DNA of 64,000 nt from Heterohyrax brucei. Lineage: Eukaryota > Chordata > Mammalia > Hyracoidea > Procaviidae. Numbering within the stretch: position 1 is the first letter of the stretch; each line of letters opens with the position of its first letter. Positions 21,363 through 32,267 of this stretch are shown piece after piece. The stretch is taken from positions 141,952,829 through 142,016,828 of the forward strand of contig CM053143.1 in assembly GCA_028571685.1 (NCBI GenBank), in the 5' to 3' direction. A program made the position numbers and the translations under genes. The notes beneath the pieces are model-generated. The model saw only the letters and a program-made list of their open reading frames with translations. It was not told where the DNA came from and did no database searches.

Positions 21363-22652
21363 CAGATGGTCCGACAATTAAGTCTGTAACTTGCCAACAT
21401 GCACTTACGTTAGTTGCACTGTACAGACAACTTGGTAAGGTTTTATAACCTTGGTATATCAGTGTCTCACAGCTGTGTTCACCTCAACATGTGGCAGTGT
21501 CTTGCTGAGTGTCATTCATTACTGTTGTTGCATGTTTTTTGTGCCATCATAAGAATGTCAGAGCTTGAACTGATGCAATGAACAAACATCAGGTTTCTTG
21601 TTAAACTTGGCAAGAGTAGAAGTGAAATCAGGGACATGTTGGTCCAAGTTTATAGGAATAATGCCATGAAGAAAAAGGCAATGTACAAATGGATTAAATG
21701 ATTTTCTGAGGGGAGAGAGTATCACTAGTGAACAGGGGTCAGGGTGGCCAGTAGTGAACAGAACTGACAAAAACACTGCAAAAATTCATCAAGTTGTATG
21801 TCAAAAACATTGGCTAACTATAAGAAGCATAGCAGACTAAGTAAACATCGATAGAGAAATAGGAAAACTTTAACTGAAAATCCTGGCATCAGAAAAGTGT
21901 GTGCAGAAATGGGCCCAAAGGAGCTCACTGATAAACAAAAGCAAAGAAGAGTCAAAGTCTGTCAAGACCTTTGGGAGATGCAAGATGTTTTGGCTGTGTT
22001 ATCACTAATGACGAAACATGGGTATACCAATATGACTCTGAAACAAAGCACCACAGTGCACAATAGAAGCCAGCCAATTTTCCATGACCAAAAAGTTCTA
22101 TCAGCTCAAATCAAGAGTCAAAACAATGTTGCTAACCTTTTTTGATATCAGAGGGATTGTTCAATATGAATTTGTAACACCTGGACAGTTACCCAAGTTT
22201 ACTATGTGGGAACTGCTGGAAAGGCTACGTGGAAAGTTAGACGAAAACGACCTGAACTTTTGCCAAGTACTTATGGCTCTTGCATCATGACAACGTACCA
22301 GCTCACATGGTACTGTCTGTGAAGTAATTTTTAGCCAATACACAAATAACTGTATTGGAACACCCTCCCTACTCACCTGATCTAGCTCCCCATGACTTTT
22401 TTCCTTACTCAGAAATAAAGGAAATATTGAAAGGAAGCCCTTTTGATGACATTCAGAACATCAAGGGTAGTAAGATGACAGCTCTGACAGCCATTCCAGA
22501 GTTCCAAAACTGATTTGAAGGATGGACTAGGCACTGACATCAGTGCATAGCTTCCCAAGGTGAGTACTTTGAAGGTGTTCATAGAGATATACTGCAGTGA
22601 GGAACGCAGCACTGTTTATAGCATGAGTCCACAAACTTAAGTGACGCATCTC
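21363..22652 (+). mobile_element. Mariner transposon, near full length, inactive
   Basis: Left end GGTCCGACAATTAAG after a TA. The right end is degenerate near ACAAACTTAAGTGACGCATC. It encodes ITNDETWVYQYDSE (first catalytic Asp, about 22010) and HPPYSPDLAPHDFF (last catalytic Asp, about 22370). Frameshifts and stops divide the frame, with 21897-22145 the longest part. Confidence 0.9.
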
Positions 22653-23750
22653 CTAAAATTCAGATACCCACCTGACCATGGGCTAAGGCAGCACCAACAA
22701 ACTGCAACTGACGACACCTGTTCCCTCCTTCAGTCACTTGGGTTACCTCTAACCAGACCAGAATTCATAAGCATCCAGAGTGAAAAGAGAGATCCCTGCT
22801 CTTCTCCACAAGAGCTTCTACCAAGTATCCGACCAGTAACAGGTCCTGGGATTGAACTTGTCAGAAATAAAACATAAAAGAGCATTTTTTTTTTTAAAAA
22901 GGAGGTAGCAGATAGCTCACAGAATCTCAAGGAACTCTAGAGCACTACTAAGCCTAACACCCACTCAACCAGAACAGTGCCCAAAGGCACACAACAGAGT
23001 ACCACCAACAGGGCCAGACCTGACTGGCCACCAGGACTGCAGCCTCTGTGTCCTCTAGAAACAGCACACTGCCATCCCTCTGCATCCTCTCCCAAATGAC
23101 CTCAATGTGCTGCCAGCTTCTTCCCATCACTTTTCAGGCTTTAGATTCACACTCTGGAGTAGGGGTGTCTGCAGAGGTTTGCCTCTTAAAGTAGGAATTT
23201 CCTAGTCAGAATGGGGGGGTGTCCCAGAAGACTGCTACAGGCACAAATGGATTATTCTCTGTCTCTGCAAACACTACTGATACAGGCTAGTAAGTAACTA
23301 AAAGTTTACAAAACAAATATTCACAAGAAAAAAATCTCCAAAGATGGACTAAAAAAATAAATAAATAAAAATAATTCAAAGAAAAATATTTCTGAAGCAG
23401 CAATTACTTTGTTTGCTAGAACCCCGGGCACTACAGTAAAAAAGATCCTTAGATTTAAGATATTCATGCAAAGGTCATTAAACTATATAATCCTAAAAAT
23501 GTACTTTAATATTGATTTCTACTTAAGCCTCATCTTGAAAATGCGTGTTCTACTTATAATTCTCAAGAGCAACTTCTAACCTGAATTTCAAAGTAAGAAA
23601 AAAAAGAACAAGCTATGATAAGCTGTAACAAACTATGAAAAGACATCAACATTAATGTCAGATTAACCTCAGAAAATTCATCTATAACTCACAGACACTA
23701 TACTTGCTAAATGCAGAAACCCTTTTGGCAATCTTAACATATTATTAAAA
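22653..23750. other. No recognised feature
   Basis: Unique-looking intronic sequence; a (TAAA)n-like run at 23350-23380 is the only simple repeat. Confidence 0.35.
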
Positions 23751-23962
23751 GGAGCCCCAGTGGGACACAGCTTCAGCTGCTCAGCTGCTAACTGAAAGGT
23801 TGGTGGTTCAAACCCACCAGCTGCTCCATAGAAGAAAGGTGTGCCAGTCAGCTCCCACAAAAATTTACAGCCTTGGAAACCCTATAGGGCAGTTCTACTC
23901 TGCCCTATGGGGTCTCTAAGAGTTGAAATGAACTCAACAGTAATGCAGTTTTTGTTTGTTTT
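23751..23962 (+). repeat. AfroSINE, long form, full length
   Basis: GGAGCCCCAGTGGGACACAG head, the long-form block from TCCATAGAAGAAAGGTGTG to TTTACAGCCTTGG, then the TATAGGGCAGTTCTACTCTG body and TGTTTGTTTTC tail. Confidence 0.9.
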
Positions 23963-24399
23963 CAGAATGTACTATCAACATAATCAATCCTCAAGTCCAG
24001 AACCCTTAAAGAAACAAAAAGTGTAAAAAGCAGAAACATTCCAGACCTCCTTAACATTAGGCCCATCAGACTCTGCCATACCCTTCTCCACAAGCAGCCC
24101 TGCATACAGTAGCTCTGAAATGACACACATATATCTGCAAACACACTCCTCTGCTCCTTTGCCATAGAGACAAGAGTTTTACCCACTTCTGGATAAATCC
24201 TCCATGCCATGCACATTCTTCAAAACCAGTACCTGCATGACTTAAAAAAAAAAAAAACTATTAAATCAGTCTGCTGCATAAGACTACAAATCAAATTTTG
24301 CATTCCCTGACGAAAAATCTAAAGATAATGAAAGGTGGTCTCAGATATGATGGGTAGCAGTTGGAATAATTCAATTTCCAGATAATTTACTAATTATTC

Positions 24400-24559
24400 A
24401 AGAGCTGACCACTTACAGTCAATTCCACACATATTTCAGGACCTAAGCAAGGCATCAAGCTGTACTCTAAAGCAGATACTTAGACCTGGTCCAGATCTCA
24501 ATGGGTTATAATCTAGCTGGGGAGAGAGTCAATAAGTAATAAACAAGCAGCTACTATTA
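24400..24559 (+). repeat. Old interspersed repeat, class uncertain
   Basis: The order ACACATATTTCAGGACCTAAG, ATAATCTAGCTGGGGAGAG and CAATAAGTAATAAACAAGC recurs, diverged, at 46410-46530 and 62262-62330. It is common in old mammalian LINE 3' regions. Confidence 0.35.
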
Positions 24560-24740
24560 AATGAGGCCCTGGGTAGTGCAATCAGTTAATGTCATTCATT
24601 ACCAACTGAAAAACTGACAGTTCAAGTCTACTCAGAGGCATCTTGGAAGGCAGGCCAGGTGATGTATTTTCAAAACAATCAATCACTGCAAACCCTACAG
24701 GGATGCCATGAATTGGAGTCTATCTGACAACGAATGTTTT
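24560..24740 (+). repeat. AfroSINE variant
   Basis: GAGGCCCTGGGTAGTGCAATC head and the CTTGGAAGGCAGGCCAGGTG variant middle, which matches the copy at 28790. The tail is CTGACAACGAATG. Confidence 0.7.
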
Positions 24741-24937
24741 GGAATATTATTAAGTAAGATAAAATTGAATAATAGAAGCAGTACTTTGCAGCGTCTTTAC
24801 TCATAGGCAACTAGGAGTCTTCAAGGTCTCCAGGTGAACATTCATCTGGTGATAGAGAAGACAAAGAGCAGGTTCAGATAACCAAAGGCACCACTGGTTA
24901 TTACAACAGTACAAGAGAAGTTGGATTAGACCTGCCA

Positions 24938-25132
24938 TTACACGCTACTAAGCTGATTCAATTCCAACTTACAGTTACTCTATACAACAGAGAACTGCCT
25001 CATAGGGTTTCCTGGGCTGTAGCCTTTTTAAGAGCAGACTGTCAGATCCCTCCTCTCATTAGGAGGGTTCAAACTGCTGACCCTTAGGTTAGCAGCCAAG
25101 TGCTTAACCAATGTGTCACCAAGCACTCCTTG
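24938..25132 (-). repeat. AfroSINE, long form
   Basis: ACTGCCTCATAGGGTTTCC, the GGGCTGTAGCCTTTTTAAG block, TGACCCTTAGGTTAGCAGCC, and a head ending in GTGTCACCAAGCACTCC. Confidence 0.85.
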
Positions 25133-25438
25133 AATTGGGCAGAGCATATAACAATACGTATGGGAAAGCAAGGTCATGAAAGAAGAACTTCAGCCGCTTC
25201 CTCTCACTGCTGATCAGAGAAAGAGATGAGACACATCCAGGATTTGGGTGCAGTTATTAGAATAACTATAGTTTCATTGACCAAACAAATACAATCAACT
25301 GTTTATGTTTTCCTTTTTGTTATGCTATTAGGAAGCTCAAAGCCAGATATTTCTAATATTTCTAACATGCAAAGCATTTCTGTACACCTTATCTATAATT
25401 TATTTCCTTTATAATAAAACATTTTTATCTATATTTAG

Positions 25439-25640
25439 TTGCTGTTGTTGTTCAACACCATCCAGGAGGTTATGACTCATAGCAACGCTTTGTGCAGAAC
25501 AAAATGCTGCCCAGTCCTGTGCCATCCTTTCTTGCCATCTTTGCTATGTTTGAGCCCACTGCTGTTGCAGCCACTGTGTCAATCCATCTCATTGAGGGTC
25601 GTCTTCTTTTTCAATGACCCTCTACTTCAACATATACTTA
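25439..25640 (-). mobile_element. RTE LINE 3' end fragment
   Basis: TGTTGTTGTTCAACACCATCC (inverted tail), CACTGTGTCAATCCATCTC and TTGAGGGTCGTCTTC read as the inverted RTE 3' end. Confidence 0.8.
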
Positions 25641-25743
25641 ACACCCCACAAAAAACCAACTGCCCCATAGAGCTCCCAAGGAGCACATGGTGGATCTGAA
25701 CTGCCAACCTTTCGGTTAGCAGACACAGCGCTTAACTGCCATA
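25636..25743 (-). repeat. AfroSINE, partial
   Basis: ACTGCCCCATAGAGCTCCC to GACACAGCGCTTAACTGCC. The AT-rich tail joins the RTE fragment directly. Confidence 0.75.
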
Positions 25744-25857
25744 CACTTATCACTCATAATTCTCTTCAGAATGAAACAGAAAACAAATCAATAGATTAAA
25801 TGATTAGAACTTAGGCAGTCTGCCAAATAGCAAGGTGAGGACACAACCTATGAGTTG

Positions 25858-26346
25858 TGGTCATAGTCATCTAGCGCTGCTGTAACAGAAATACCACAAG
25901 TACATGGCTTTAGCAAAGACAAATTTATTCCCCCACAATTTAGGAGGCTAGATGTCTGAATTCAGGGCAGCAGCTCCAAGGGAAGGCTTTCTATCTCTGT
26001 CAGCTTTGAGGGAAGGTTCTTATCATCAATCATCCCAACGGTCTAGGAGCTTCCCAGAACTGGGACCCTGAGTCCAAAGAATGTGCTCAGCTTCTGGCTC
26101 TTTCTGCTTGGTAGTAATGAGGTCTCTCTCCTCTTTTCCTTCTCTCTTTTATATCTCAAAAGAGAATGACTCATTAACATAACTTCCTCTAATCCTGCTC
26201 CAATAGTATCACAGAGAAGATTTAAAAGACATAGGAAAATCACATCAGTTGATAAAATGGTAGAAAAATCACACAGTACTGGGAATCATGGCCTAACCAA
26301 GTTGACACATTATGTTTGAGGGACACAATTCAATCAAGTCATGACA
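25858..26346 (-). mobile_element. Solo LTR, MaLR-like family Y
   Basis: GTCATAGTCATCTAGCGCTG to AGGGACACAATTCAATCAAG-TCATGACA; about 489 bp with no insertion, so it is the cleanest minus-strand copy. Confidence 0.85.
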
Positions 26347-26387
26347 GCTGCCAACCCCCAAATGTCCCATCCTCCTTCTTCCATCTG

Positions 26388-26545
26388 CCAGTGCAGTGGT
26401 TAAGAGATAAGGATGCTAGCCAAAAGGTTGGCAGTTCAAGTCTACTATTCAGTCTTCGGAAATGCCATGTGGTAGTTCTACTCTGTATTATAGTCACTAT
26501 GAGTTGGGATCAACTTGACAGCAACAGGGTATGAGTTTCTTGTTT
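26388..26545 (+). repeat. AfroSINE, head slightly truncated
   Basis: GCCAGTGCAGTGGTTAAGAG to CAACTTGACAGCAACAGGG, with TTCAAGTCTACTATTCAG in the B-box region. Confidence 0.85.
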
Positions 26546-26988
26546 TGTTCTGTTCTTCTTTCATCTATGAAATGCCATGTCCCACAACAATGACTGAAAA
26601 ATTCTAAATTCTACTCCTTCACTTTTTCAACCTCCCTCATAGCTAGCAGCAGCATGAGATCAACTCTACCCTATAAGACTGAAGGAGACGTCTCTAAGGT
26701 GAAGGTCTGGAAAAAGTTCTTCTCCTGCAAAGGAACTGGAAGAGTGAGTTATAATGAAATAAGCCACATTCCTTCCCTGTTTTCTTAAATTACTGTGATG
26801 TCTGGTGCTGCAGCAACCATAGTGCAAACATAAGGCAATAGGCCTGAGGATCAAAAGCAAAAATACTTAGAGAAGGATGCAAAACATCTAGGTTTTTACT
26901 GTTATAACTAAGACTCTGCACCAAGTTAGAACCACCTATCTCTATACTTTTTGTTACTGGACAAAAATAAGCCCCACTATTTAAGCCA

Positions 26989-27190
26989 TGGAGCTCCAGT
27001 GTCTCAGTGGTTAAGTATTTAGCTGCTAACTAAAAAGTCAGTAGTTCAAACCCACTAGCTGCTCCACAGGAGAAACGCTCTGGTCTTCTGATTCTGTCAA
27101 GAATACAGCCAAGGAAATCCTAATTGGGGCAGTTCTACTCTGTTACACACGGCTGCTAAGAGGCAGAAGCAACCCAACAGCAAACAATTA
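26989..27190 (+). repeat. AfroSINE, long form
   Basis: GGAGCTCCAGTGTCTCAGTG head, CCACAGGAGAAACGCTCTG long-form block and GCAACCCAACAGCAAAC tail. Confidence 0.85.
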
Positions 27191-27229
27191 TTTACATCAT
27201 TTTTAGTGATTACTGTCATTTGCCAACCA

Positions 27230-27305
27230 CAACCAGACCAAACCCACTACCGTCGAGTCGATTCCAACCCATACTGACCCTACAGAATATAGTACAGACG
27301 TCATG
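27230..27305 (-). repeat. AfroSINE tail fragment
   Basis: AACCCACTACCGTCGAGTCG retains the CpG of the RTE-like tail. Only about 75 bp is present. Confidence 0.8.
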
Positions 27306-28779
27306 AGGTCAGTTTCCTATCCATAGGTCTTTATACCACTCAGCAAGATTACTCAAATGAGAATAACACAAATGTATTTATAGTCAGGAAGAAGGCAGTA
27401 AGCTAATAAGAGCTGCTGGGAGCAGCCAAAGATAAAAAAAGGACAGAAGATAAAGTATTGAAATAACTATGATCAACTGCTAAGCAGGGGATAGTTCTTG
27501 GAGACAGTAATAAAGAAAAGGTTAGGTATACAGAAGTTCTCTAGGCTGAAAACCACTAGAGAATTTCTCTTGTTAGAAGCTGTTAAAGCAATGTTACAGC
27601 CAAGATAACCTAAAAATTCTTCCCGATATAAAATACCCAGAAATCCTAAGTATAAAATACATCTATTTAAATGCATAGCTTAGTTCACTAGACTATAAAG
27701 GAACTCTCTAAGGACTTACAATTAGAGAAGAACTAGAGCAGAAAGTGTAACCCGATATTGTGTAGAAGTCTAGGGCTGAGGGGATAGGGGGCATGCAGAG
27801 GGAGGAAACTGCAAGTGTGTAAAAGGCACCTGCCATTTGGGATGTAAGAGAAAAAAATTAAAAAAAAGGAAAAGGTATGATTAGCTTCATAGTTTTTTAA
27901 AAACAACATCTTGAAAACAGTTATGCCTTTTACACATTTTTAGATCACATTTCTTTAATTACCCTCTGAAAACACAAATTCCAGGATTAAATAGTTTTTG
28001 TTTTTAATGTCCACATTACATACTTATATTATTACAATAGGTTTCCCAGGTATTTCACTGTAAGTAGAATATGACAAATACAAATCTTTTCTCCAAATCA
28101 CCACACACTGCCCAATATTTTAACCAGTATGAAAAGAACCACCACACAATCAAAACGGTTCTAAATTTTAGCTCTTCTTGGTAAAATCTGTATCATTATG
28201 TTAGTGCCTCTGCTAACAACAGTTTCGTAATTCCGCATATATCACATTAAGCTAATCTTACATCCTTTTGCACTGGATTTCCGAGTCATTGTATACAACC
28301 CATAAAAGGAAAATTTAATAGATGTAATGTTTGAGGAGTCTACAGACTAAAAGAAAGGCTTCTAACATTCAAAAAAGAATTACAGCTTGTAGCTTAACAC
28401 AAAAATCTCTTTTAAGTTGTTTTTTATATAGTTTGCCTTGCTTTAGTCTCATCTGCTTTCCATGCTTCATTCCAAACTGAAAGTATCATGTATTCCCTTC
28501 ATTCATCCTCACATTTTTTATACTGGTTTTATAAATAAGGCAAATTTTCATCCCATTTCATTAAATTGCCACTCTCATTCACTTCAAGACCATGTTCTTC
28601 CCAAAGGCCCCCTTTTCCCTGGACAACTCAAAAAGCCCAAGAAATAACAAACATACAGCTTAGGTTTTCCTCACCAACATCACATTTGTCTCCACTTCCT
28701 TTCCAGATTTATGTTAACACTAAATCTTTTAACCAAGTACTTCGCACACACTGAATGCCAAAATAAATACATGATCTTA
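27306..28779. other. No recognised feature
   Basis: About 1.5 kb of AT-rich, apparently single-copy intron. I looked here for the next DCUN1D4 exon on the minus strand and did not find it. Confidence 0.35.
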
Positions 28780-28985
28780 AAGCTGCTTTGACGGCTGGAT
28801 CTCAAAAATGGATAAGCAATCGACCTACTAGCAAAGGTTGGTGGTTTCAACCCACCCAGAAGTGCCTCGGAAGGCAGGCCTGGCAATCTGGTTCTAAAAG
28901 GTTATGGCCTTGAAAACCCTATGGTTTTCCACTCATGGGGCTGCCGAGAGTCTGAATCTCCACAGCATCTCACAACAAATGTTTT
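28780..28985 (+). repeat. AfroSINE variant
   Basis: GTTGGTGGTTTCAACCCACCC, GGAAGGCAGGCCTGGCAATC and ACTCATGGGGCTGCCGAGAG. This is the GGCCTGGCAATCTG subtype, also at 34405 and 63418. Confidence 0.8.
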
Positions 28986-29251
28986 AGGTTATGCTGCAAC
29001 TTAACTGCTTTTCCACAATCTACGGGCAACGAGATTGATTGAAAACTAAGCACCTAACCTACAAATCAATCCATCAAATGTAGATGAAACAATTAACTCA
29101 GAAATCAAGAACTCAGTTCTCTTCAGCTGATACAGGCAGGTCTAGTGAACGGCTTCAGCCTCTGGGAACACAAGCGCCTCCAGAGGACGCTCCGGTCCAC
29201 AAGGGAATAAAACAGCAGTCAGAGCCGGGAGGCACTAACGGGCGCGCTGCC

Positions 29252-29345
29252 TTCTGGGACTCGTTTCCACAGTTACCCACGTGCACCCAACCCAACCGCT
29301 GCCTGGTGCGGCCCAGACTACAAGTCCCAGAATTCCGCGGGACCG
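29252..29345. promoter_or_regulatory. Second promoter-like cluster: paired ZNF143-type sites and an E-box
   Basis: At 29317-29341 the plus strand reads ACTACAAGTCCCAGAATTCC followed by GCGGG, close to the ZNF143 (SBS) consensus with its ACTACA half and TCCCAGAA core. At 29252-29264 the same core occurs inverted (TTCTGGGACTCGT). A CACGTG E-box lies between them at 29278-29283. ZNF143 sites usually sit within about 100 bp of CpG-island starts, so this may be an alternative or antisense start inside DCUN1D4 intron 1. Its target transcript is unknown. Confidence 0.55.
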
Positions 29346-29879
29346 CCTTCCCCTTCACACCCGGCTACTAGAGCCAGGAGCTAAAGGAAACCCCTAAAGC
29401 GCTCTCCTCCGATACTGAGGAGAGGTCGCACCCCGTGTAGGCGTGCGTGGGGCCTCCGGCTGGTTTTTCCTCACAGGGAACTGGGCCCTGAGGCACCAAC
29501 CTCCACACCTGCTGGCCAGAAATTAGACAACTGCGTCACAGACTCTGCCAAACCCCTAGACGGCCAGGAATCCCTACCTCTCCCCTATGCAACCCTCCCA
29601 CCTGGCCCCCAGGGCCAGTTCCCCGGCTACCGCCACAGAAAACCCGCAGCCCCTGCCCTGCCTCCCAGTGTTATAGCTGGAGCCCCAGCCAGCGCTGACC
29701 TCGCTTCCCGCCGCTCTGGGGAAACTGCGGCCAGCGCCAACCTCGGGGCACCTCCCCGCCCCCCTATCTCAGCCCCGCCCTCTCCTCTTCCCGCACCCCG
29801 TGTTGTGGGCTGGCTTCTCCAAGGACCCCGGCTTAATAGGGGGGAGAGGGGAGTAGGAGAGCAGAGTACCTTCCCCAAA

Positions 29880-30640
29880 CCCCATGCCGGACCCAATCCG
29901 GAGAAGACAGTACTCCAGCTGCCCCAGCCTGTTCTACCTTCTTCCTCCCCAACTAGCTCACCACCTCCATTTAATCTCCCGCCCCCGTCTTGTCATCCCA
30001 AACTCTCCCCACTTTCTTCCTCTCCTCTTATTCCCAATTACCTTATCTCCCTAACACCTGCCCCACCTTGTTACCCCAACATCTTCCCCCATTGCCAACC
30101 TTCCTACCCCTCCTGCCCACCAGACTCTGCCACTGTCCCATCCCACCCCAATTCCTCCCACCTTTCGCTCTCCCGTTACCTGAGCCCTCATCCCCCAGCC
30201 TGCCCTCCTGCCCTACTTGACCGCGTCCCCACAGCCCATTCCCCCACCCCATTGTTCCCCCCACTCCAGCCCTTCTGCCAATTGTCCCCGCCCCCGCGCT
30301 CCCCTTGCACTCACCCGCCTTTCTCCTGGAACCGTCAGCACCACTCAGTCCCTTGAAAACCCTCACCCCTGCACCCCTCTCTCTCCTCTCCTTCCTCTCA
30401 CAGTCCGTACCACCTCCTGGCCCTGCCCGCAAGCGTCTGCCGCCCCCTCCACCTCCATTCACCCGGGACACTCAGGTCCGGGCCCTTCATCATACGTCCC
30501 GCCCCCCCTTCCCCCAACACTTAAATGGAGCCACTCCCCACCCCCCACACCTCCGCCCGCCCCCGGCAGGCCATCCCCCTCCCCCAACGCCCGCTCCCGC
30601 CCCGCGCCTCCCGCAGCGTCACCGCCCGCCCCGGCCCGGG
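29880..30640. other. C/T-rich, G-poor tract with strong strand asymmetry
   Basis: The plus strand is mostly C and T with many CCC and CCCC runs and few Gs. The minus strand, which is the RNA-like strand of the inferred gene, is therefore G-rich just downstream of the start. Long plus-strand open frames here (proline, serine and leucine rich) are composition artefacts. The layout fits the positive GC skew seen after CpG-island starts. Confidence 0.7.
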
Positions 30641-30779
30641 AGGGAAAGGGGTGGCTCCAGGGCAGGGGCTCCAGGCACGTTTCGGGACAGGAGGCAAGGG
30701 GCGGGGACTGCAGGAATCCATTGGCGAGGGTTGGCAGGCGCCCCTCCCGGCCCTGACTTGATCGCTGCCCGTTACTCAC

Positions 30780-30804
30780 TGACAGTGGTGGCATCCGAGT
30801 GCAT
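30780..30804 (-). CDS. DCUN1D4: First coding exon of DCUN1D4 (DCN1-like protein 4), partial
   Basis: On the minus strand an ATG at 30804-30802 opens eight codons reading MHSDATTV plus one base (A), followed at once by the donor GTGAGT (30779-30774). The human DCUN1D4 long isoform starts MHSDAAAVN, so six of eight residues match, and the leftover A can begin the next codon (Asn, AAY). Family knowledge: DCUN1D4 binds UBE2M-type NEDD8 conjugating enzymes and cullins through a C-terminal PONY domain and promotes cullin neddylation, mostly in the nucleus. None of that domain lies here. The exon sits at the inner edge of a CpG island with CCAAT and GC boxes upstream on the same strand. I searched the minus strand below it for the next exon (FQLNSHLSTLANIHK region) by eye and found none, so intron 1 probably runs past position 1. 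The short match is the main weakness; an alignment to an elephant DCUN1D4 transcript would settle it. Confidence 0.75.
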
Positions 30805-31240
30805 TTTCGGAGCTCACACCCCGCTCACCGCCTGGGCTCCCGCGCTCGCTTCGCGGTCCCCCCACCAGCTCTCAGCACCTCAGCTCGGAGCTGAGGACCC
30901 GCCGCCAGGCACTCCTGACACGCCCACCTCGCCTTCTCCATTGGCTAAACCTCACGGTGAGGGACCGCCACTCCACATCTCTCATTCGACAAAATGAGTG
31001 ACGATAGCACGGGTCGGTAGCTGGTGGAGGCCCCGCCCCCCAGTGTCCAACGCGATTGGTTCCAGCGCCTCTTCTCTCCATCGCCTCTAGTGGATGCCAC
31101 GATCTGGAGGAGCAGGTTGGATCTGCCAGCTGTCAGTCATCTCTAGGGGTCTGAAAGCGCGTGTAGGGGCGAGGCTGGGGAATTGGTCCACCTTGACCCT
31201 GAAGCCCCGCCCCATCACGGGCTGGATTGGTGGAACTGAA
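30805..31240 (-). promoter_or_regulatory. DCUN1D4: Proximal promoter and 5'UTR region of the minus-strand DCUN1D4 exon
   Basis: Four ATTGG pentamers on the plus strand (CCAAT boxes on the minus strand) lie at 30940-30944, 31055-31059, 31182-31186 and 31226-31230. GC boxes lie at 31031-31040 and 31204-31213. No TATA box is evident. NF-Y boxes typically sit 60-100 bp upstream of the start, which would put transcription start near 30860-30890 and give a 5'UTR of roughly 60-90 nt. That start position is inferred, not seen. Confidence 0.6.
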
Positions 31241-31440
31241 GACCAACCGAGAAAGAAGGGTCTGCGTCTGAAACAAAGCACGAGAAGCTTCCCCGAAGGG
31301 CTGAGACTGGGCAGCGCAGCTGGGGAAATTCATACCTCCCGGTGGAGCTGAGGCGCTCTGTAGCTCCTTAATCTACACAGACGGGTCTCCCACCGCTTGT
31401 CTTGCACGTTTCAAAGCGGCTGTCTTCGCCAGCCGCGTGT

Positions 31441-32267
31441 GTGCCAAACTTGGACTGGGACTTCTCAGTCAGCTGTTTCCTACAAGAAATGCAGCGTCTT
31501 CATTTCTAGCAAACCCTCTAGTGGGGAGCAAATTCCTGTTTCTTGTACAACAAGAACAATCTTTTCTAGAATTAACACTCTTATTAAGTATTGGCTGTTC
31601 TAAGTGTTTGGAAAGCTACAGGCATATACATCTCTATGTCCCAAGCAGCAAACAGGAAATCCAGGGCCAACTCTGACCTTGGAGACAGTCTGGCATGGCA
31701 GTCGTCCAGGGGTTGGGTGGCCAGCCCACAAAGGACAAGAGAATCAACGTCTTTAACGCTGATAGTCTGTCCAGAAACGAAACTGGCTGTCTTTCTCGCA
31801 AAGAAAGGTGTAAATTTAGAATTCTTCTGACCCTTGAGTTTACTAAATTGAGAATTCCTACCATTTTCTAGAGTTACAATTTCGTTTTTCCAGTGCTTCA
31901 AACCCACTCATTACACCCATCATATTATTGTAGAGGAATAGTATTTTAAGATATTAACGGAGGATCTGCTTCCTCACCACTTCCCATCATCCACAATCCC
32001 AAAAACAACACGGGCACTACTTCCTTGTATCTGAAGGCCCTTTCTCAGCCCTGCAGCCGAGACTTTCCACCAGTCTTGCCTCAGAGAAGGAATAACACTA
32101 TAAACAGGTAACAAAACAGTCATTTTGGTTTTAAATTTCTACAACCAAGGCTTTTGAACTTCAGGGTTCTGGAATTTGCCGTTCAAATGAGAGCATAAAT
32201 GTTGTGCCAAAAATGAGATGCTTGAAAGAATAAGGGACAAGCCACTTTAAGTACTCCTTAACTAAAA
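31441..32267. other. 5' flank of the CpG island, no named repeat
   Basis: About 830 bp free of recognisable repeats, unusual in this window; it may hold conserved upstream regulatory sequence. Overlapping opposite-strand frames at 31584-31907 and 31591-31830 look accidental. Confidence 0.4.

Larger units (their letters stand above)
29140..31440. promoter_or_regulatory. CpG island
   Basis: GC content and CpG frequency rise sharply here against an AT-rich, CpG-poor background and fall again after about 31440. CpGs are dense at 29150-29470, 29690-29800 and 30430-31340. The middle part (about 29900-30420) is C-rich but poorer in CpG. The island covers the inferred DCUN1D4 exon 1 and its promoter, as expected for a housekeeping gene. 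Confidence 0.85.

Noticed and set aside
1-30773. DCUN1D4 exon 2 or later exons on the minus strand
   Set aside because: A by-eye search for codons of FQLNSHLSTLANIHK and EAFSSKRCLEWF next to an acceptor found no match. A spliced alignment would be decisive.
29805-30997. Overlapping plus-strand frames of 179-230 codons, and minus-strand frames of 111-142 codons
   Set aside because: They are low-complexity Pro/Ser/Leu- or Gly/Arg-rich by-products of C-rich, CpG-island composition, open in several frames at once, with no domain.
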